Assembly (NCBI RefSeq): GCF_016745425.1
Contig: NZ_JAERVK010000003.1
Location: 186,001 to 250,000 of the forward strand
Length of the DNA stretch: 64,000 bases
Reading direction: 5' to 3'
Source of the DNA: Candidatus Methylomicrobium oryzae
Lineage (GTDB): Bacteria; Pseudomonadota; Gammaproteobacteria; Methylococcales; Methylomonadaceae
Shown piece after piece: positions 42,999 to 51,642 of this stretch (position 1 is its first letter; every line of letters starts with the position of its first letter). The notes beneath the pieces were generated by a model, which saw only the letters and a list, made by a program, of their open reading frames with translations, ran no database searches and was not told the origin of the DNA. Position numbers and translations under genes: made by a program.

Positions 42999-43238
42999 TT
43001 TTATCGGATCGAACAAATCGGGTGATTAGAAAAAATAAGTTTTCGGTTGCAAACCTGACAGGATTTTTAAAAATCGGGCAGATCGGCAAGTCTATAGTGC
43101 TGTTACAGGAATGGGCCGGCGAAATCCGTTGCTTGATATTTTATTCAGGCGCCGGGCTATTGAGAAACAGATGGGCGCCGGTGAGGAAAGAAGGGCTGCG
43201 CTTGCCCCTCCGGGAGCGCCGAACCAATCCGCAAGGCT

Positions 43239-43835
43239 TTACCGTTCATTTTGGGCCTCCAGCGCGGCCAGTTCGGCCATCGTATTCACGTTGGCGAAAA
43301 TCTCCGGTGTGGCGCTGAAATCGGCCGGCACGAGCCGATGCAGTTCGAGCCAGCGGTCGGCTTTACGGCCGCCGTGGCTCAGATATTCTTGCAGGCTGTC
43401 TTTCAAATCGGTTTTGAGCGCAAGGAAAACCGGATGCAGGCGCTCACCGTCGTGCGCGGCCGCGATGTCCGCGTCGTGCTCTGCCCTTGTCGCGAGCAGC
43501 TTGTCTACATGTTCGGCCAGAATCAGCGGCGAATCGCAGGGCAACACCGCCAGGACTTCCGCTTCGGTATGCCGCATCGCAGCCAGGATGCCCGCTAATG
43601 GCCCGTCGAAACCGGCGGTCAGGTCAGGCACGACCGGCCGGCCAAAAGCACGGTATCGGTTGAGATGGCGGTTGGCATTGATGATAATTTCGGAGACTGC
43701 GCCGGCCAGCGCGTCGATCGCGTAACAGACCAGGGGACGGCCGCGGTACAGGATCAGCCCTTTGTCCTGATTGTGCATCCTGCGTGCCCGACCTCCCGCC
43801 AGAATCACCCCTGCCACTGTTGTTCGATCGTGCAT
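43239..43835 (-). CDS. mobA: Molybdenum cofactor guanylyltransferase
   Basis: Adds GMP to molybdopterin, giving the MGD (and then bis-MGD) cofactor needed by formate dehydrogenase. ATG 43835 yields 198 residues and places LAGGRARRM at residues 12-20; the usual follow-up NQDKG is present, and the LPCDSPLI segment matches the nucleotide-binding Asp. An ATG 14 codons earlier is less likely. Proximity to fdsA fits its role. Confidence 0.92.
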   Translation of the reverse strand: MHDRTTVAGVILAGGRARRMHNQDKGLILYRGRPLVCYAIDALAGAVSEIIINANRHLNRYRAFGRPVVPDLTAGFDGPLAGILAAMRHTEAEVLAVLPCDSPLILAEHVDKLLATRAEHDADIAAAHDGERLHPVFLALKTDLKDSLQEYLSHGGRKADRWLELHRLVPADFSATPEIFANVNTMAELAALEAQNER

Positions 43836-43875
43836 AATGTTAAGCTGTGACGGTTGTTCACTTTTCGTTTTGACC

Positions 43876-44346
43876 ATGTTCCGATGTGCCGTGATTTTGA
43901 TCAGCCTGTTATTCCTTGCCGGTTGCGCAGGGATAAACGGCGGCGCCCCGGTGCCCGGCGAGTATGTGTACTACTACCAGGTCGAGACGCGAAAGCCCTA
44001 CGACGAAGTACTCGACGAGCTGAAAAGCGCGATTGCGGAAAACAATTTCAGGATAACAGCACACAGCCGGGTCGGTAAAGTGATCCGCGAGCGCGGCGAC
44101 AAGGATTTTCCGGATTTCGACACGATCCAGTTCTGCAACCTGACCCATGCGAGGACAATGCTGAAGATGGCACCGGAAGCGATAAAGTATATGCCTTGTA
44201 ATGTCGTAATGTATCGGCAGGACGGCAAGACGATCGTCAGGACTCACCTGTTACCGACCGATTCGGACAATCCCGAATTGAATCGTTTCTTGGAAACAAT
44301 GAACCAAAAGCTGAAAGAGATTCTCGACTTTGCTGTCGAGGAGTAG
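43876..44346 (+). CDS. DUF302-like lipoprotein of unknown function
   Basis: A 156-residue lipoprotein from ATG 43876, 40 bases from the divergent mobA start. The signal ends at LAGC with Cys16. After the lipobox the chain resembles DUF302 proteins: YYYQVETRKPYDEVLDELKSAI, then a strand-helix pattern and CNLTHARTMLKMAPEAIKYMPCNVVMY, where two cysteines flank the alpha helix. Function is unknown. Such proteins sit in the periplasm, and binding of a small ligand or metal has been suggested for the fold. Confidence 0.75.
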   Translation: MFRCAVILISLLFLAGCAGINGGAPVPGEYVYYYQVETRKPYDEVLDELKSAIAENNFRITAHSRVGKVIRERGDKDFPDFDTIQFCNLTHARTMLKMAPEAIKYMPCNVVMYRQDGKTIVRTHLLPTDSDNPELNRFLETMNQKLKEILDFAVEE

Positions 44347-44686
44347 GAGAACGGCCGCGTAACGCTTCCCGGTCAAGCAAAACCCGGCGGCGCCGGATAC
44401 CGGAAGCGATTTTCTCACGAGAGATAGGATATCCATTCGGTATCCTTTCGCTATCCTTATTTTCCGCTCGCATTGTTTCTTTTCCCGTTATATTCCATGC
44501 ATATCGACAAATCCTGACAATTACGGATCGGTAGAGTTTCCGCCTCTATTTGTCGCCAGGCGATCCGCATGATGGCGCCAGGTTCTCCTTCATGTTACTT
44601 ATCTTTCGCCGATTCCGCCGGATCAAGCGTCCTTTAATATTCTGCGTTACGCCGGATGCCCTAACTGCGCCGGCAGGAGTTGCGTA
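44347..44686 (+). other. 340-base gap before the cupredoxin fusion gene
   Basis: No gene is seen. GGATATCCATTCGGTATCC near 44429-44447 holds a short inverted repeat (GGATA / TATCC), and a ribosome site AGGAG lies eight bases before the next gene. A promoter for that gene is expected here, but none is distinct. Confidence 0.4.
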
Positions 44687-46399
44687 ATGATGATTCAAAA
44701 GTTCATCGACAGGCCAGGATACAGTCCGCGTTTTTTATCGGCATACTGCATTTTCTGGCTCTTTTGCCGGATTTCGGCCGCCGCCACTGTGGAGGTCAGT
44801 GTGCGGGATTTTGTATTCGCACCGAAGACGGTGAGCGTGCAAGTCGGCGATACGGTGCACTGGAACTGGATCGAGGAGAGTCATACGACGACTTCAGGCG
44901 TTTCCGGAACTCCAGACGGACGCTGGGATTCCGGAGTTCAAAGCATCCCTTTCAACTTTGACCAGACCTTTAACCAGGCCGGGAGCTTTCCTTATTTCTG
45001 TGCTCTCCATTGGCAGATGGGTATGACCGGCACCGTGATTGTTCGTGATGCGAATGCGCCCCCCCCACAACAGCTCGACAATCCGATTAAATCCCGCATC
45101 CGAAAAGGAAACGTCAATATCAAATTGACTCCCGTCGCGGAAGGACTCACCGCGCCCAATTGGGGAGTTGCCGCGCCAGGCGATGCCGGCCGTTTGTTTG
45201 TGGCCGACCAGAACGGGGTCATCTGGGTCATCGATCTGGTCAATGGACAAAAGGCGGTATTCGCGGATTTAAGCGGGATACTGGTTCCTCTGGGCTCTCA
45301 AGGGCCCAATACGTTCGATGAACGCGGTTTGCTGGGCCTCGCTTTCCACCCCGGTTATCAGACAAATGGGCTTCTCTATACCTTCACTTCGGAATCTACA
45401 GGCGATCCGGCCGATTTTTCCACCCTTCCTTCCGGAACATCGCCCAATCATCAAAGCGTCGTTCGGGAATGGCGGGTAGCGGCGCCGGGAAATCCGCTGG
45501 CCTTGGTGGATACCAGCAGTTCCAGGGTCATTCTCCGCATCGACAAACCCCAGTTCAATCATAACGGCGGTGCGCTCAATTTCGGTGCGGACGGCATGTT
45601 ATATATCTCTACCGGAGACGGCGGCAATGCCGATGATCAAGGGGTAGGCCATAGTTCCCAAGGCAACGGGCAGGATCGTGGCAATGTGCTGGGCAAGATC
45701 CTGCGCATCGACCCGAATGGTCGGAGCGCGCCCAATCGCCAGTATTCGGTTCCGGCCGACAACCCTTTCGCGAGCGGTTCGCCGGGCGGACAGGCCGGCT
45801 GTGCCGACGGGATCTGTGACGAGGTTTTCGCTTACGGCTTGCGCAATCCCTTCCGCTTTTCCTTCGACAGCGCCAACGGCGCGCTCTTTGCAGGCGATGC
45901 AGGCCAGAACGATATCGAGGAAGTCGATGTGATCCGGCCCGGAGCCAATCTGGGCTGGCCGGTCCGTGAAGGCACTTTCTGCTTCAACGCTAACGGGGAT
46001 GAGGCAGGATTCGTCAGCCGGCCCGGCAATTGTCCGTCAACCGACATGACTGCGCCGGTCGCCCAATACGATCATGACGACGGTACGGCCGTGGTTGGCG
46101 GCTTTGTATATCGCGGCGGCAACATCTGGAGTTTGCGGGGGCGCTATGTATTCGGCGATTACGCCAAGCCCTCCGCTCAGGAAGGACGGCTGTTATTCTT
46201 GAGCGGTAGAAACATCGCCGTTGGCCAGCGAGCCCGCAAGAGCGGATTGGCGGAAATGCGGATCCAAGGCCAGCAGGGGCTGGGTCTATTTTTATTGGGT
46301 TTTGGACAGGATGCTCAGGGCGAGCTTTACGTGTTGGGCAACAGAACAGGTCTGCCTTTCGGTACGACCGGCGGGGTGTGGAAGATCGGGGCGCCTTGA
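44687..46399 (+). CDS. Exported cupredoxin - glucose/sorbosone dehydrogenase fusion
   Basis: A 570-residue exported protein with two domains. Residues 1-33 form a signal sequence with an unusually long positively charged start. Residues about 34-121 are a plastocyanin-like copper domain, with probable ligands His66, Cys105, His108 and Met113 (C-x2-H-x4-M). Residues about 140-570 match the PQQ-type soluble sugar/aldose dehydrogenase six-bladed propeller: FDERGLLGLAFHPGY, HNGGALNFGADGMLYISTGDGG, YGLRNPFRFSFD, GDAGQNDIEEVD, and GGFVYRGG. In such propellers PQQ or other cofactors accept electrons from sugars or alcohols; here electrons could pass to the attached copper site. Whether PQQ is bound cannot be seen. 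Convergent with sufT. Confidence 0.85.
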   Translation: MMIQKFIDRPGYSPRFLSAYCIFWLFCRISAAATVEVSVRDFVFAPKTVSVQVGDTVHWNWIEESHTTTSGVSGTPDGRWDSGVQSIPFNFDQTFNQAGSFPYFCALHWQMGMTGTVIVRDANAPPPQQLDNPIKSRIRKGNVNIKLTPVAEGLTAPNWGVAAPGDAGRLFVADQNGVIWVIDLVNGQKAVFADLSGILVPLGSQGPNTFDERGLLGLAFHPGYQTNGLLYTFTSESTGDPADFSTLPSGTSPNHQSVVREWRVAAPGNPLALVDTSSSRVILRIDKPQFNHNGGALNFGADGMLYISTGDGGNADDQGVGHSSQGNGQDRGNVLGKILRIDPNGRSAPNRQYSVPADNPFASGSPGGQAGCADGICDEVFAYGLRNPFRFSFDSANGALFAGDAGQNDIEEVDVIRPGANLGWPVREGTFCFNANGDEAGFVSRPGNCPSTDMTAPVAQYDHDDGTAVVGGFVYRGGNIWSLRGRYVFGDYAKPSAQEGRLLFLSGRNIAVGQRARKSGLAEMRIQGQQGLGLFLLGFGQDAQGELYVLGNRTGLPFGTTGGVWKIGAP

Positions 46400-46441
46400 C
46401 GAGGGATAGATGTGTCTTCGCGGCCCCGCCGAGAGTAAGGA

Positions 46442-46990
46442 TCAGTAAAGGCCCAACTGCAACTGCGCGACTTCCGACATCATCTCGCGCGACCAGGGCG
46501 GGTCGAGCACGATTTCGACCGTAACATGATCGACGCCCGGCAGCGCGCGGATACCTCTTTCGACGTCGCCTTGAATCACTGGGCCCATGCCGCAGCCGGG
46601 GGCGGTCAGCGTCATCCGGATATGCACATCGTTCAGATGTTCGCCGACCGGTGTGACCTTGCAGGAGTATACCAGCCCGAGGTCGACGATATTGACCGGG
46701 ATTTCCGGATCGTACACGGTTTTCATCACTTCCCAGCAGTTTTTTTCGACCGCTTCGGGGCTGGTGTCGGACACCAGCGTATGCAGTTCGTGCGCCTCCT
46801 TGCCGAGTGCGTCGGCATCCTTGCCGTCGATCCGGACCATATGCCCGTATTCGGTCACCACCGTATAATTGTTGCCCAGCGATTGGTGAATCACGACCGT
46901 TTCCCCTTTCTTCAACGTGCTGGGAACGCCGTCGGGGATCGTGATTACGTCCACGTCGCGGGTTAGGACAAAGGCTTCTCGTTCTGTCAT
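46442..46990 (-). CDS. sufT: Putative iron-sulfur assembly protein SufT
   Basis: A 182-residue protein with the MIP18/DUF59 domain, associated with Fe-S cluster maturation under high demand. NCWEVMKTVYDPEIPVNIVDLGLVY and MTLTAPGCGMGPV with the conserved cysteine are diagnostic, and the N-terminal extension typical of SufT (TREAFVL...HQSLGNNYTVV) is present. No other suf gene is in the window. It is nine bases after the SDR gene on the same strand. Confidence 0.9.
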   Translation of the reverse strand: MTEREAFVLTRDVDVITIPDGVPSTLKKGETVVIHQSLGNNYTVVTEYGHMVRIDGKDADALGKEAHELHTLVSDTSPEAVEKNCWEVMKTVYDPEIPVNIVDLGLVYSCKVTPVGEHLNDVHIRMTLTAPGCGMGPVIQGDVERGIRALPGVDHVTVEIVLDPPWSREMMSEVAQLQLGLY

Positions 46991-46999
46991 AAAAGTGCT

Positions 47000-47728
47000 T
47001 TAAAGATGGAAGGTCCGCGCATCGATCACCTGGCCGTTCACGCCGATGCTCTGCGGGCTGAAAAGATAGCGGTAGACCGGTGCGAGGGACTCCATCGACG
47101 GTAATTTGGTGTTGTCGACGCCGGGATAGGCTTTTTTGCGGAGCGGGGAGTCGACCGGGCCGGGCACCATGATGTTGACCCGGATTTTGCCGGCGCTTTC
47201 CAGTTCTTCGGCCAAAATTTTGGCGAGCCCTTCGACTGCGAATTTGGAGACGCCATAAGCACCGGAATAAGCCGGGGCGTTCCGGGCGGACGAGTCGGAG
47301 GTAAATACGATCGAGGCGTGCGGACTCTTCTGCAGTACCGGCAGCAGCACGCGGCACAGCAGAAACGGCCCGTTCAGGTTTACGTTCAGCGCATGTCCCC
47401 ATTCCTTGGTGCCGAGCAGCGAAATCGGCGTAAAGCCGCTGAATTCGACAGCCGAATGCAATAAGCCCTGCAGCGACCCGTATTTTTCGTCGATCCGGTT
47501 GGCCAATTCCTGAAAATCGTTTTCACTCGCACCGGCCAGGTCGAACGGGTACAGGATCGGTTCGGGGGCGCCTGCCTCGACGATCTTGTCGTACACCGCT
47601 TCGAGTTTCGGAATCTTGTTGTCGAGCAAAATCACATGCGCGCCGTGCTTGGCGAGCGTCAGCGCGGCGGTGGCGCCGAGGCCGCCTCCCGCGCCGGTAA
47701 TCAGTATCACTTGATGGCTCAGCGGCAT
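47000..47728 (-). CDS. YciK-like short-chain dehydrogenase
   Basis: An NAD(P)-dependent oxidoreductase of 242 residues. ATG 47728 is used, because the longer frame runs back into another frame of the upstream gene. The cofactor loop TGAGGGLG is at residues 11-18, with LLDNK after it. The catalytic Ser lies in FTSDSSARN and the Tyr-x3-Lys in SGAYGVSKF. It resembles E. coli YciK, whose substrate is unknown. It overlaps the phosphatase gene by 10 bases. A similar gene order (SDR, phosphatase, ubiG, MTA deaminase, mtnA) exists in Pseudomonas aeruginosa. Confidence 0.85.
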   Translation of the reverse strand: MPLSHQVILITGAGGGLGATAALTLAKHGAHVILLDNKIPKLEAVYDKIVEAGAPEPILYPFDLAGASENDFQELANRIDEKYGSLQGLLHSAVEFSGFTPISLLGTKEWGHALNVNLNGPFLLCRVLLPVLQKSPHASIVFTSDSSARNAPAYSGAYGVSKFAVEGLAKILAEELESAGKIRVNIMVPGPVDSPLRKKAYPGVDNTKLPSMESLAPVYRYLFSPQSIGVNGQVIDARTFHL

Positions 47729-48387
47729 CGATGCGCTCCTATCCAGTCGGTAATTTGCAGGGGTGAATCGATCACCGAGTCGGCCCCCCAGGTTTCCGGC
47801 AGGTCGCCGGGCTTCAAATAGCCGTAGCTTGCGGCGAGTGTTTTCATATGGGCGTTTTTGCCGGCGGCAATGTCGTGAACCGCATCGCCGATGTAGACGC
47901 ACTGCTCCGGTTTTACTCCGGCTTGTTCGCAGGCGGCCAGCATGGGCCCGGGATGCGGTTTCGAATAAGCGGTCGTGTCGCCGCTGACGATGCAGGCGGC
48001 GCGGCCGGTCAGCTTCAAGGCCGCCATTAACGGATTCGTGAAACGCTCGCGTTTGTTCGTCACGACGCCCCATTTCAGGCCTTGTGCTTCGATTTGCGCC
48101 AGCGTGTCTTCGATACCGGCAAAGAAGCTCGACTGATCGGCGATATGCCGTTCATAACAGTCGAGCATCGTTGCAAGCAGTGTTTCCTGAACGCCGCCAG
48201 CGACCGGTTCGGTCAGGCCGGCAGCGATCATGGCGCGGGCGCCGAACGAAATGAACGGTTTGACCGCAGTGCCGCTGGCTTCCGGAAAGCCGTGCCGGGC
48301 GAGCGAGAGGTTCAGACAGCGCATCAGATCGGGCGCGGTATCGACCAGAGTGCCGTCCAGGTCAAACAATACGCAGGCAAGTTCCAT
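47719..48387 (-). CDS. HAD phosphatase, MupP/Gph-like
   Basis: A 222-residue haloacid dehalogenase phosphatase. Nucleophile and acid Asp9 and Asp11 lie in LFDLDGTLVDT; the Lys in SKPHPGPM and the acidic loop GDAVHDI complete the site. It is annotated in many genomes as phosphoglycolate phosphatase. In Pseudomonas the gene at the same place (between ubiG and a YciK-like gene) is MupP, which removes phosphate from N-acetylmuramic acid 6-phosphate in cell-wall recycling, and the segment ISFGARAM resembles MupP. MupP is therefore my preferred reading, Gph the alternative. Confidence 0.85.
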   Translation of the reverse strand: MELACVLFDLDGTLVDTAPDLMRCLNLSLARHGFPEASGTAVKPFISFGARAMIAAGLTEPVAGGVQETLLATMLDCYERHIADQSSFFAGIEDTLAQIEAQGLKWGVVTNKRERFTNPLMAALKLTGRAACIVSGDTTAYSKPHPGPMLAACEQAGVKPEQCVYIGDAVHDIAAGKNAHMKTLAASYGYLKPGDLPETWGADSVIDSPLQITDWIGAHRCR

Positions 48388-48392
48388 CGCGC

Positions 48393-49100
48393 TTACTCGG
48401 ATCGCCGAAAAGCGGCGATATAATTTACGTCGATGTCCTTGCCGAGACTGAAGCGCTTGGTCAGCGGATTGTATTCGATCCCGACCATACCGCTCAGCTG
48501 CAGGCCGGCGTTGCGCGCCGACTGGCAGAGTTCGGAAGGCTTGATGAAGGTTTTGTACTCGTGGGTACCTTTCGGCAGCATCTTCAACACGTGCTCGGCC
48601 GCAACGATCGCAAGCAGATAGGCCTTCGGCTTGCGGTTCAAAGTGGAGAAGAACACCATGCCGCCCGGTTTGACCAGCGTTGCGCAGGCGTTGATGATCG
48701 AGCCGGGATCGGGCACGTGTTCGAGCATTTCCATGCAGGTCACATGATCGAAGCCGGCCGGCTGCTCCGCAGCCAGGTCTTCGGCGCTGATTTTGCGGTA
48801 CTGCGTACGGATGCCGGATTCGAGGCTGTGCAGGTCGGCGATGTCGAGCAGTTCTGCACTCAGGTCGATGCCGAGCGCATCCGCGCCTTCTTTGGCCAGG
48901 CCTTCGGTCAAAATGCCCCCGCCGCAACCGACGTCGACGATCCGGGTGCCTTTCAGGTCGGTAAAGCGCCGGATGAACTGGAGTCTAAGGGGGTTGATGT
49001 CGTGCAGGGTTTTCAATTCGCCCTGCGGATCCCACCAGCGCTCGGCTTGCGAGCCGAACTTGTTGATTTCGTGCAGGTGGACGTTATTGGATGCAGTCAT
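48393..49100 (-). CDS. ubiG: Ubiquinone O-methyltransferase
   Basis: SAM-dependent enzyme that methylates both ring hydroxyls in ubiquinone synthesis. 235 residues. The start LHEINKFGSQAERWWDPQGELKTLHDINPLR is the UbiG signature (split here), followed by the SAM loop VDVGCGGGILTEGLA and the CMEMLEHVPDP segment. FFSTLNRKPKAYLLAIVAAEH is also typical. The phosphatase gene starts five bases after its stop. Confidence 0.95.
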   Translation of the reverse strand: MTASNNVHLHEINKFGSQAERWWDPQGELKTLHDINPLRLQFIRRFTDLKGTRIVDVGCGGGILTEGLAKEGADALGIDLSAELLDIADLHSLESGIRTQYRKISAEDLAAEQPAGFDHVTCMEMLEHVPDPGSIINACATLVKPGGMVFFSTLNRKPKAYLLAIVAAEHVLKMLPKGTHEYKTFIKPSELCQSARNAGLQLSGMVGIEYNPLTKRFSLGKDIDVNYIAAFRRSE

Positions 49101-49202
49101 AAGCGTTAGCGTGGGTGGCTATAGTTTAGTATTTTACTAGGTTATTGTTCTTGGTCAACACATAGGGTACGCTGTGCATACCTTTTTGTTACGGTAAACA
49201 GA

Positions 49203-50513
49203 TCAGGATGCAAGCCTGTCTTTCCAATCGCCGATCTTTCCGCTCAATTCGCCGGAATTGATCGTCGTCAATTCGCGTTGTTTCAATAGGCGTTTTCCGG
49301 CGACCCAGACGTCGCTGACCTGCCGACGGCTGGCCGCATAGACAATCTGCGAAACCGGACAATACAAGGGTTGGGTTTCGAGGTCGCTTAAATCGATCGC
49401 GATCACATCGGCCGCTTTGCCGGTTTCGAGCGAGCCGGTTTCGCGGTCGATGCCGAGCGCTTTGGCGCCGTTGATCGTCGCCATTCTCAGCGCCATTGAG
49501 GCGGGCAGGGCGCTTGCATCGTTCGCGACCGCTTTGGCGAGCAGCGCGGCGGTGCGCATTTCACCGAACATGTCGAGGTCGTTGTTGCTGGCCGCGCCGT
49601 CGGTGCCGAGCACGACGTTGACGCCGCGGGCAATCAATTCTGCGACCGGGCAAAAGCCGCTGGCCAGTTTCAGGTTCGATTCCGGGCAATGCACGACGTG
49701 CGCGCCGGTTTCTGCGAGCAGATCCATTTCGTCCTCGGTCAGTTGCGTCATATGGACTGCCGACAGCATCGGACTCAACAGTCCTAAAGCTTTTAAGCGT
49801 TGGAGCGGCCGCAGGCCGGTCTTGGCGAATTCCTCCTCGACCTCGTGCTTCGTCTCGTGCACATGCATGTGTACCGGCAGTTCCAGTTCATCCGAAAACA
49901 TCCGGATTTTTTTGAGCGGCGCGTCCGATACCGTGTAAGGCGCATGCGGCGCGAATGCGGTCGTCAGCAGCGGCTCGTAGCGAAGCCGGTCGCGCAAAGC
50001 CAGGCCTTTTTCGATGTAGACATCGCCGGTTTCGGCCCAGACGGTCGGGAAGTCGACCACGATCAGGCCGATACTGGCGCGGATGCCGTGCTGTACGGCC
50101 TGCTGCGCCACGACGTCCGGGAAGAAGTACATGTCCTGGAAACAGGTCGTGCCGCCGCGAATCATTTCGGCGATCGCCAGTTCGGTACCGTCCCTGACGA
50201 ACGCTTCACTGACCCAGCGCTGTTCGAGCGGCCAGATGTGGTTCTGCAGCCAGTCCATCAAATGCAGATCGTCCGCAATGCCCCGCAACAGTGTCATCGC
50301 GGCATGGGTATGGCAATTGATCAACCCCGGCAGTAACGCGTGGCTGCCCAGGTTTTCGATATGCGTCCCGGTATATTTTTGCCGAGCGGCTTCGGTCGGC
50401 AAAAGATCGACGATCCGGCCGCCGTCGATTGCCAGGCTGTGGTTTTCATAGGTTACGGATTCGGGCTCAACGGGTATAATCCAGCGGGCATGGATCAGGG
50501 TATCGACTTGCAT
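49203..50513 (-). CDS. mtaD: 5-methylthioadenosine / S-adenosylhomocysteine deaminase
   Basis: An amidohydrolase deaminating methylthioadenosine to methylthioinosine (and perhaps SAH). ATG 50513 fits the ribosome site AAGGA, seven bases upstream; the ATG two codons earlier would be too close. 436 residues. Metal ligands are in NCHTHAAMTLL, HMHVHETK and SAVHMTQL, and the Asp in LGTDGAASNNDLDM. Next to the divergent mtnA, it suggests methionine salvage through methylthioinosine rather than direct MTA cleavage, as known in Pseudomonas aeruginosa. The phosphorylase needed in between is not in the window. Confidence 0.9.
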   Translation of the reverse strand: MQVDTLIHARWIIPVEPESVTYENHSLAIDGGRIVDLLPTEAARQKYTGTHIENLGSHALLPGLINCHTHAAMTLLRGIADDLHLMDWLQNHIWPLEQRWVSEAFVRDGTELAIAEMIRGGTTCFQDMYFFPDVVAQQAVQHGIRASIGLIVVDFPTVWAETGDVYIEKGLALRDRLRYEPLLTTAFAPHAPYTVSDAPLKKIRMFSDELELPVHMHVHETKHEVEEEFAKTGLRPLQRLKALGLLSPMLSAVHMTQLTEDEMDLLAETGAHVVHCPESNLKLASGFCPVAELIARGVNVVLGTDGAASNNDLDMFGEMRTAALLAKAVANDASALPASMALRMATINGAKALGIDRETGSLETGKAADVIAIDLSDLETQPLYCPVSQIVYAASRRQVSDVWVAGKRLLKQRELTTINSGELSGKIGDWKDRLAS

Positions 50514-50538
50514 GGGCATTCCTTGATTGAAGCGCGGA

Positions 50539-50544
50539 ATTATA
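50539..50544 (-). promoter_or_regulatory. Possible -10 element for the MTA deaminase gene
   Basis: A perfect TATAAT on the minus strand lies 26 bases before the mtaD start, in the 61-base gap with divergent mtnA. The -35 region is weak, so confidence is low. Confidence 0.3.
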
Positions 50545-50574
50545 ACTTTATATACGACGATTTTTGACTAAATA

Positions 50575-51615
50575 ATGACGAAACAAAACAGATTGTCTGT
50601 CGAAGCCCTCAAGTGGACCGGTAATGCATTGCAGGTTCTGGATCAGCGGAAAGTGCCCGAACGGATCGTTTATCAGGATTTTGACACGGCCGAAGATGTG
50701 AGCCGTGCGATCGCTTCGATGCGGGTGCGCGGTGCGCCGGCAATCGGGATTGCCGCCGCCTATGGGGTGGTATTGTCGGTGATGCGCCATGCCGGCGAGA
50801 ATGCAGCGGACTGGCGTGCCAAGATCGATGCCGATATCGACAGGCTGGCCAAATCGAGGCCGACCGCAGTGAATCTGTTTTGGGCGCTGGACCGGATGAA
50901 AAAGACGCTCGATGCGCACCTGGATGCGCCTTTGGCCGCGGTGCTTGCGGAAGCCGAAAAGATCCATGCGGACGACATTGCCGCGAACCGGACGATGGGC
51001 GAACTTGGCGCGGACCTGATCGGCAGCGCGAAAGGGGTCTTGACGCACTGTAATGCCGGCGCGCTCGCCACCGGCGGCTACGGGACCGCGCTCAGCGTGA
51101 TACGCAGCTTGTACAGCCGTCGGCCGGTAAAGGTCTATGCGGGCGAAACGCGGCCCTGGCTGCAAGGCGCGCGGCTGACCGTCTGGGAATTGTCCCAGGA
51201 CGGCATACCCGCGACCCTGATTGCCGATTCGGCGGCGGCCTGGCTGATGCGTTCCGGCGCGATCGACTGGGTGATCGTCGGCGCGGACCGCATCGCGGCG
51301 AATGGCGATACGGCGAACAAGATCGGCACTTATGCCTTGGCGGTTTTGGCCAGGCAGCACGGCGTCAAATTCATGGTGGTTGCGCCGACTTCGACGATCG
51401 ACTGGACGATCGCCGACGGCAGCCGCATCGAGATCGAAGAACGCGATCCGGCGGAGCTGCTGCCCGCCTGTTATCGGGAGCGGGAATCGCTGGTCCAGGC
51501 CTGGAATCCGGTTTTCGACGTGACGCCGTCGGAATTGATCGATGCGATTGTGACTGAAAAGGGAGTCGTGCCGAATCCGTCCGCCGACGGCATGGCCCGC
51601 TTGCGGATGTCCTGA
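50575..51615 (+). CDS. mtnA: Methylthioribose-1-phosphate isomerase
   Basis: Isomerises methylthioribose 1-phosphate to the ribulose form in methionine salvage. The 346 residues contain [33 protein letters not shown] (catalytic Cys), [16 protein letters not shown] and [19 protein letters not shown] (catalytic Asp). No ribosome site is evident before ATG 50575; TTTTTGACTAAATA lies there, so the transcript may be leaderless or poorly translated. A ribosome site precedes the next gene, cysZ. Confidence 0.95.
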   Translation: MTKQNRLSVEALKWTGNALQVLDQRKVPERIVYQDFDTAEDVSRAIASMRVRGAPAIGIAAAYGVVLSVMRHAGENAADWRAKIDADIDRLAKSRPTAVNLFWALDRMKKTLDAHLDAPLAAVLAEAEKIHADDIAANRTMGELGADLIGSAKGVLTHCNAGALATGGYGTALSVIRSLYSRRPVKVYAGETRPWLQGARLTVWELSQDGIPATLIADSAAAWLMRSGAIDWVIVGADRIAANGDTANKIGTYALAVLARQHGVKFMVVAPTSTIDWTIADGSRIEIEERDPAELLPACYRERESLVQAWNPVFDVTPSELIDAIVTEKGVVPNPSADGMARLRMS

Positions 51616-51642
51616 CCATAATAAATACGGGAGGTATTGCGA

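Noticed and set aside
46014-47402. A 462-codon minus frame across sufT and the cupredoxin fusion gene
   Set aside because: It spans three real genes in the wrong frame and is Arg-rich without domains.
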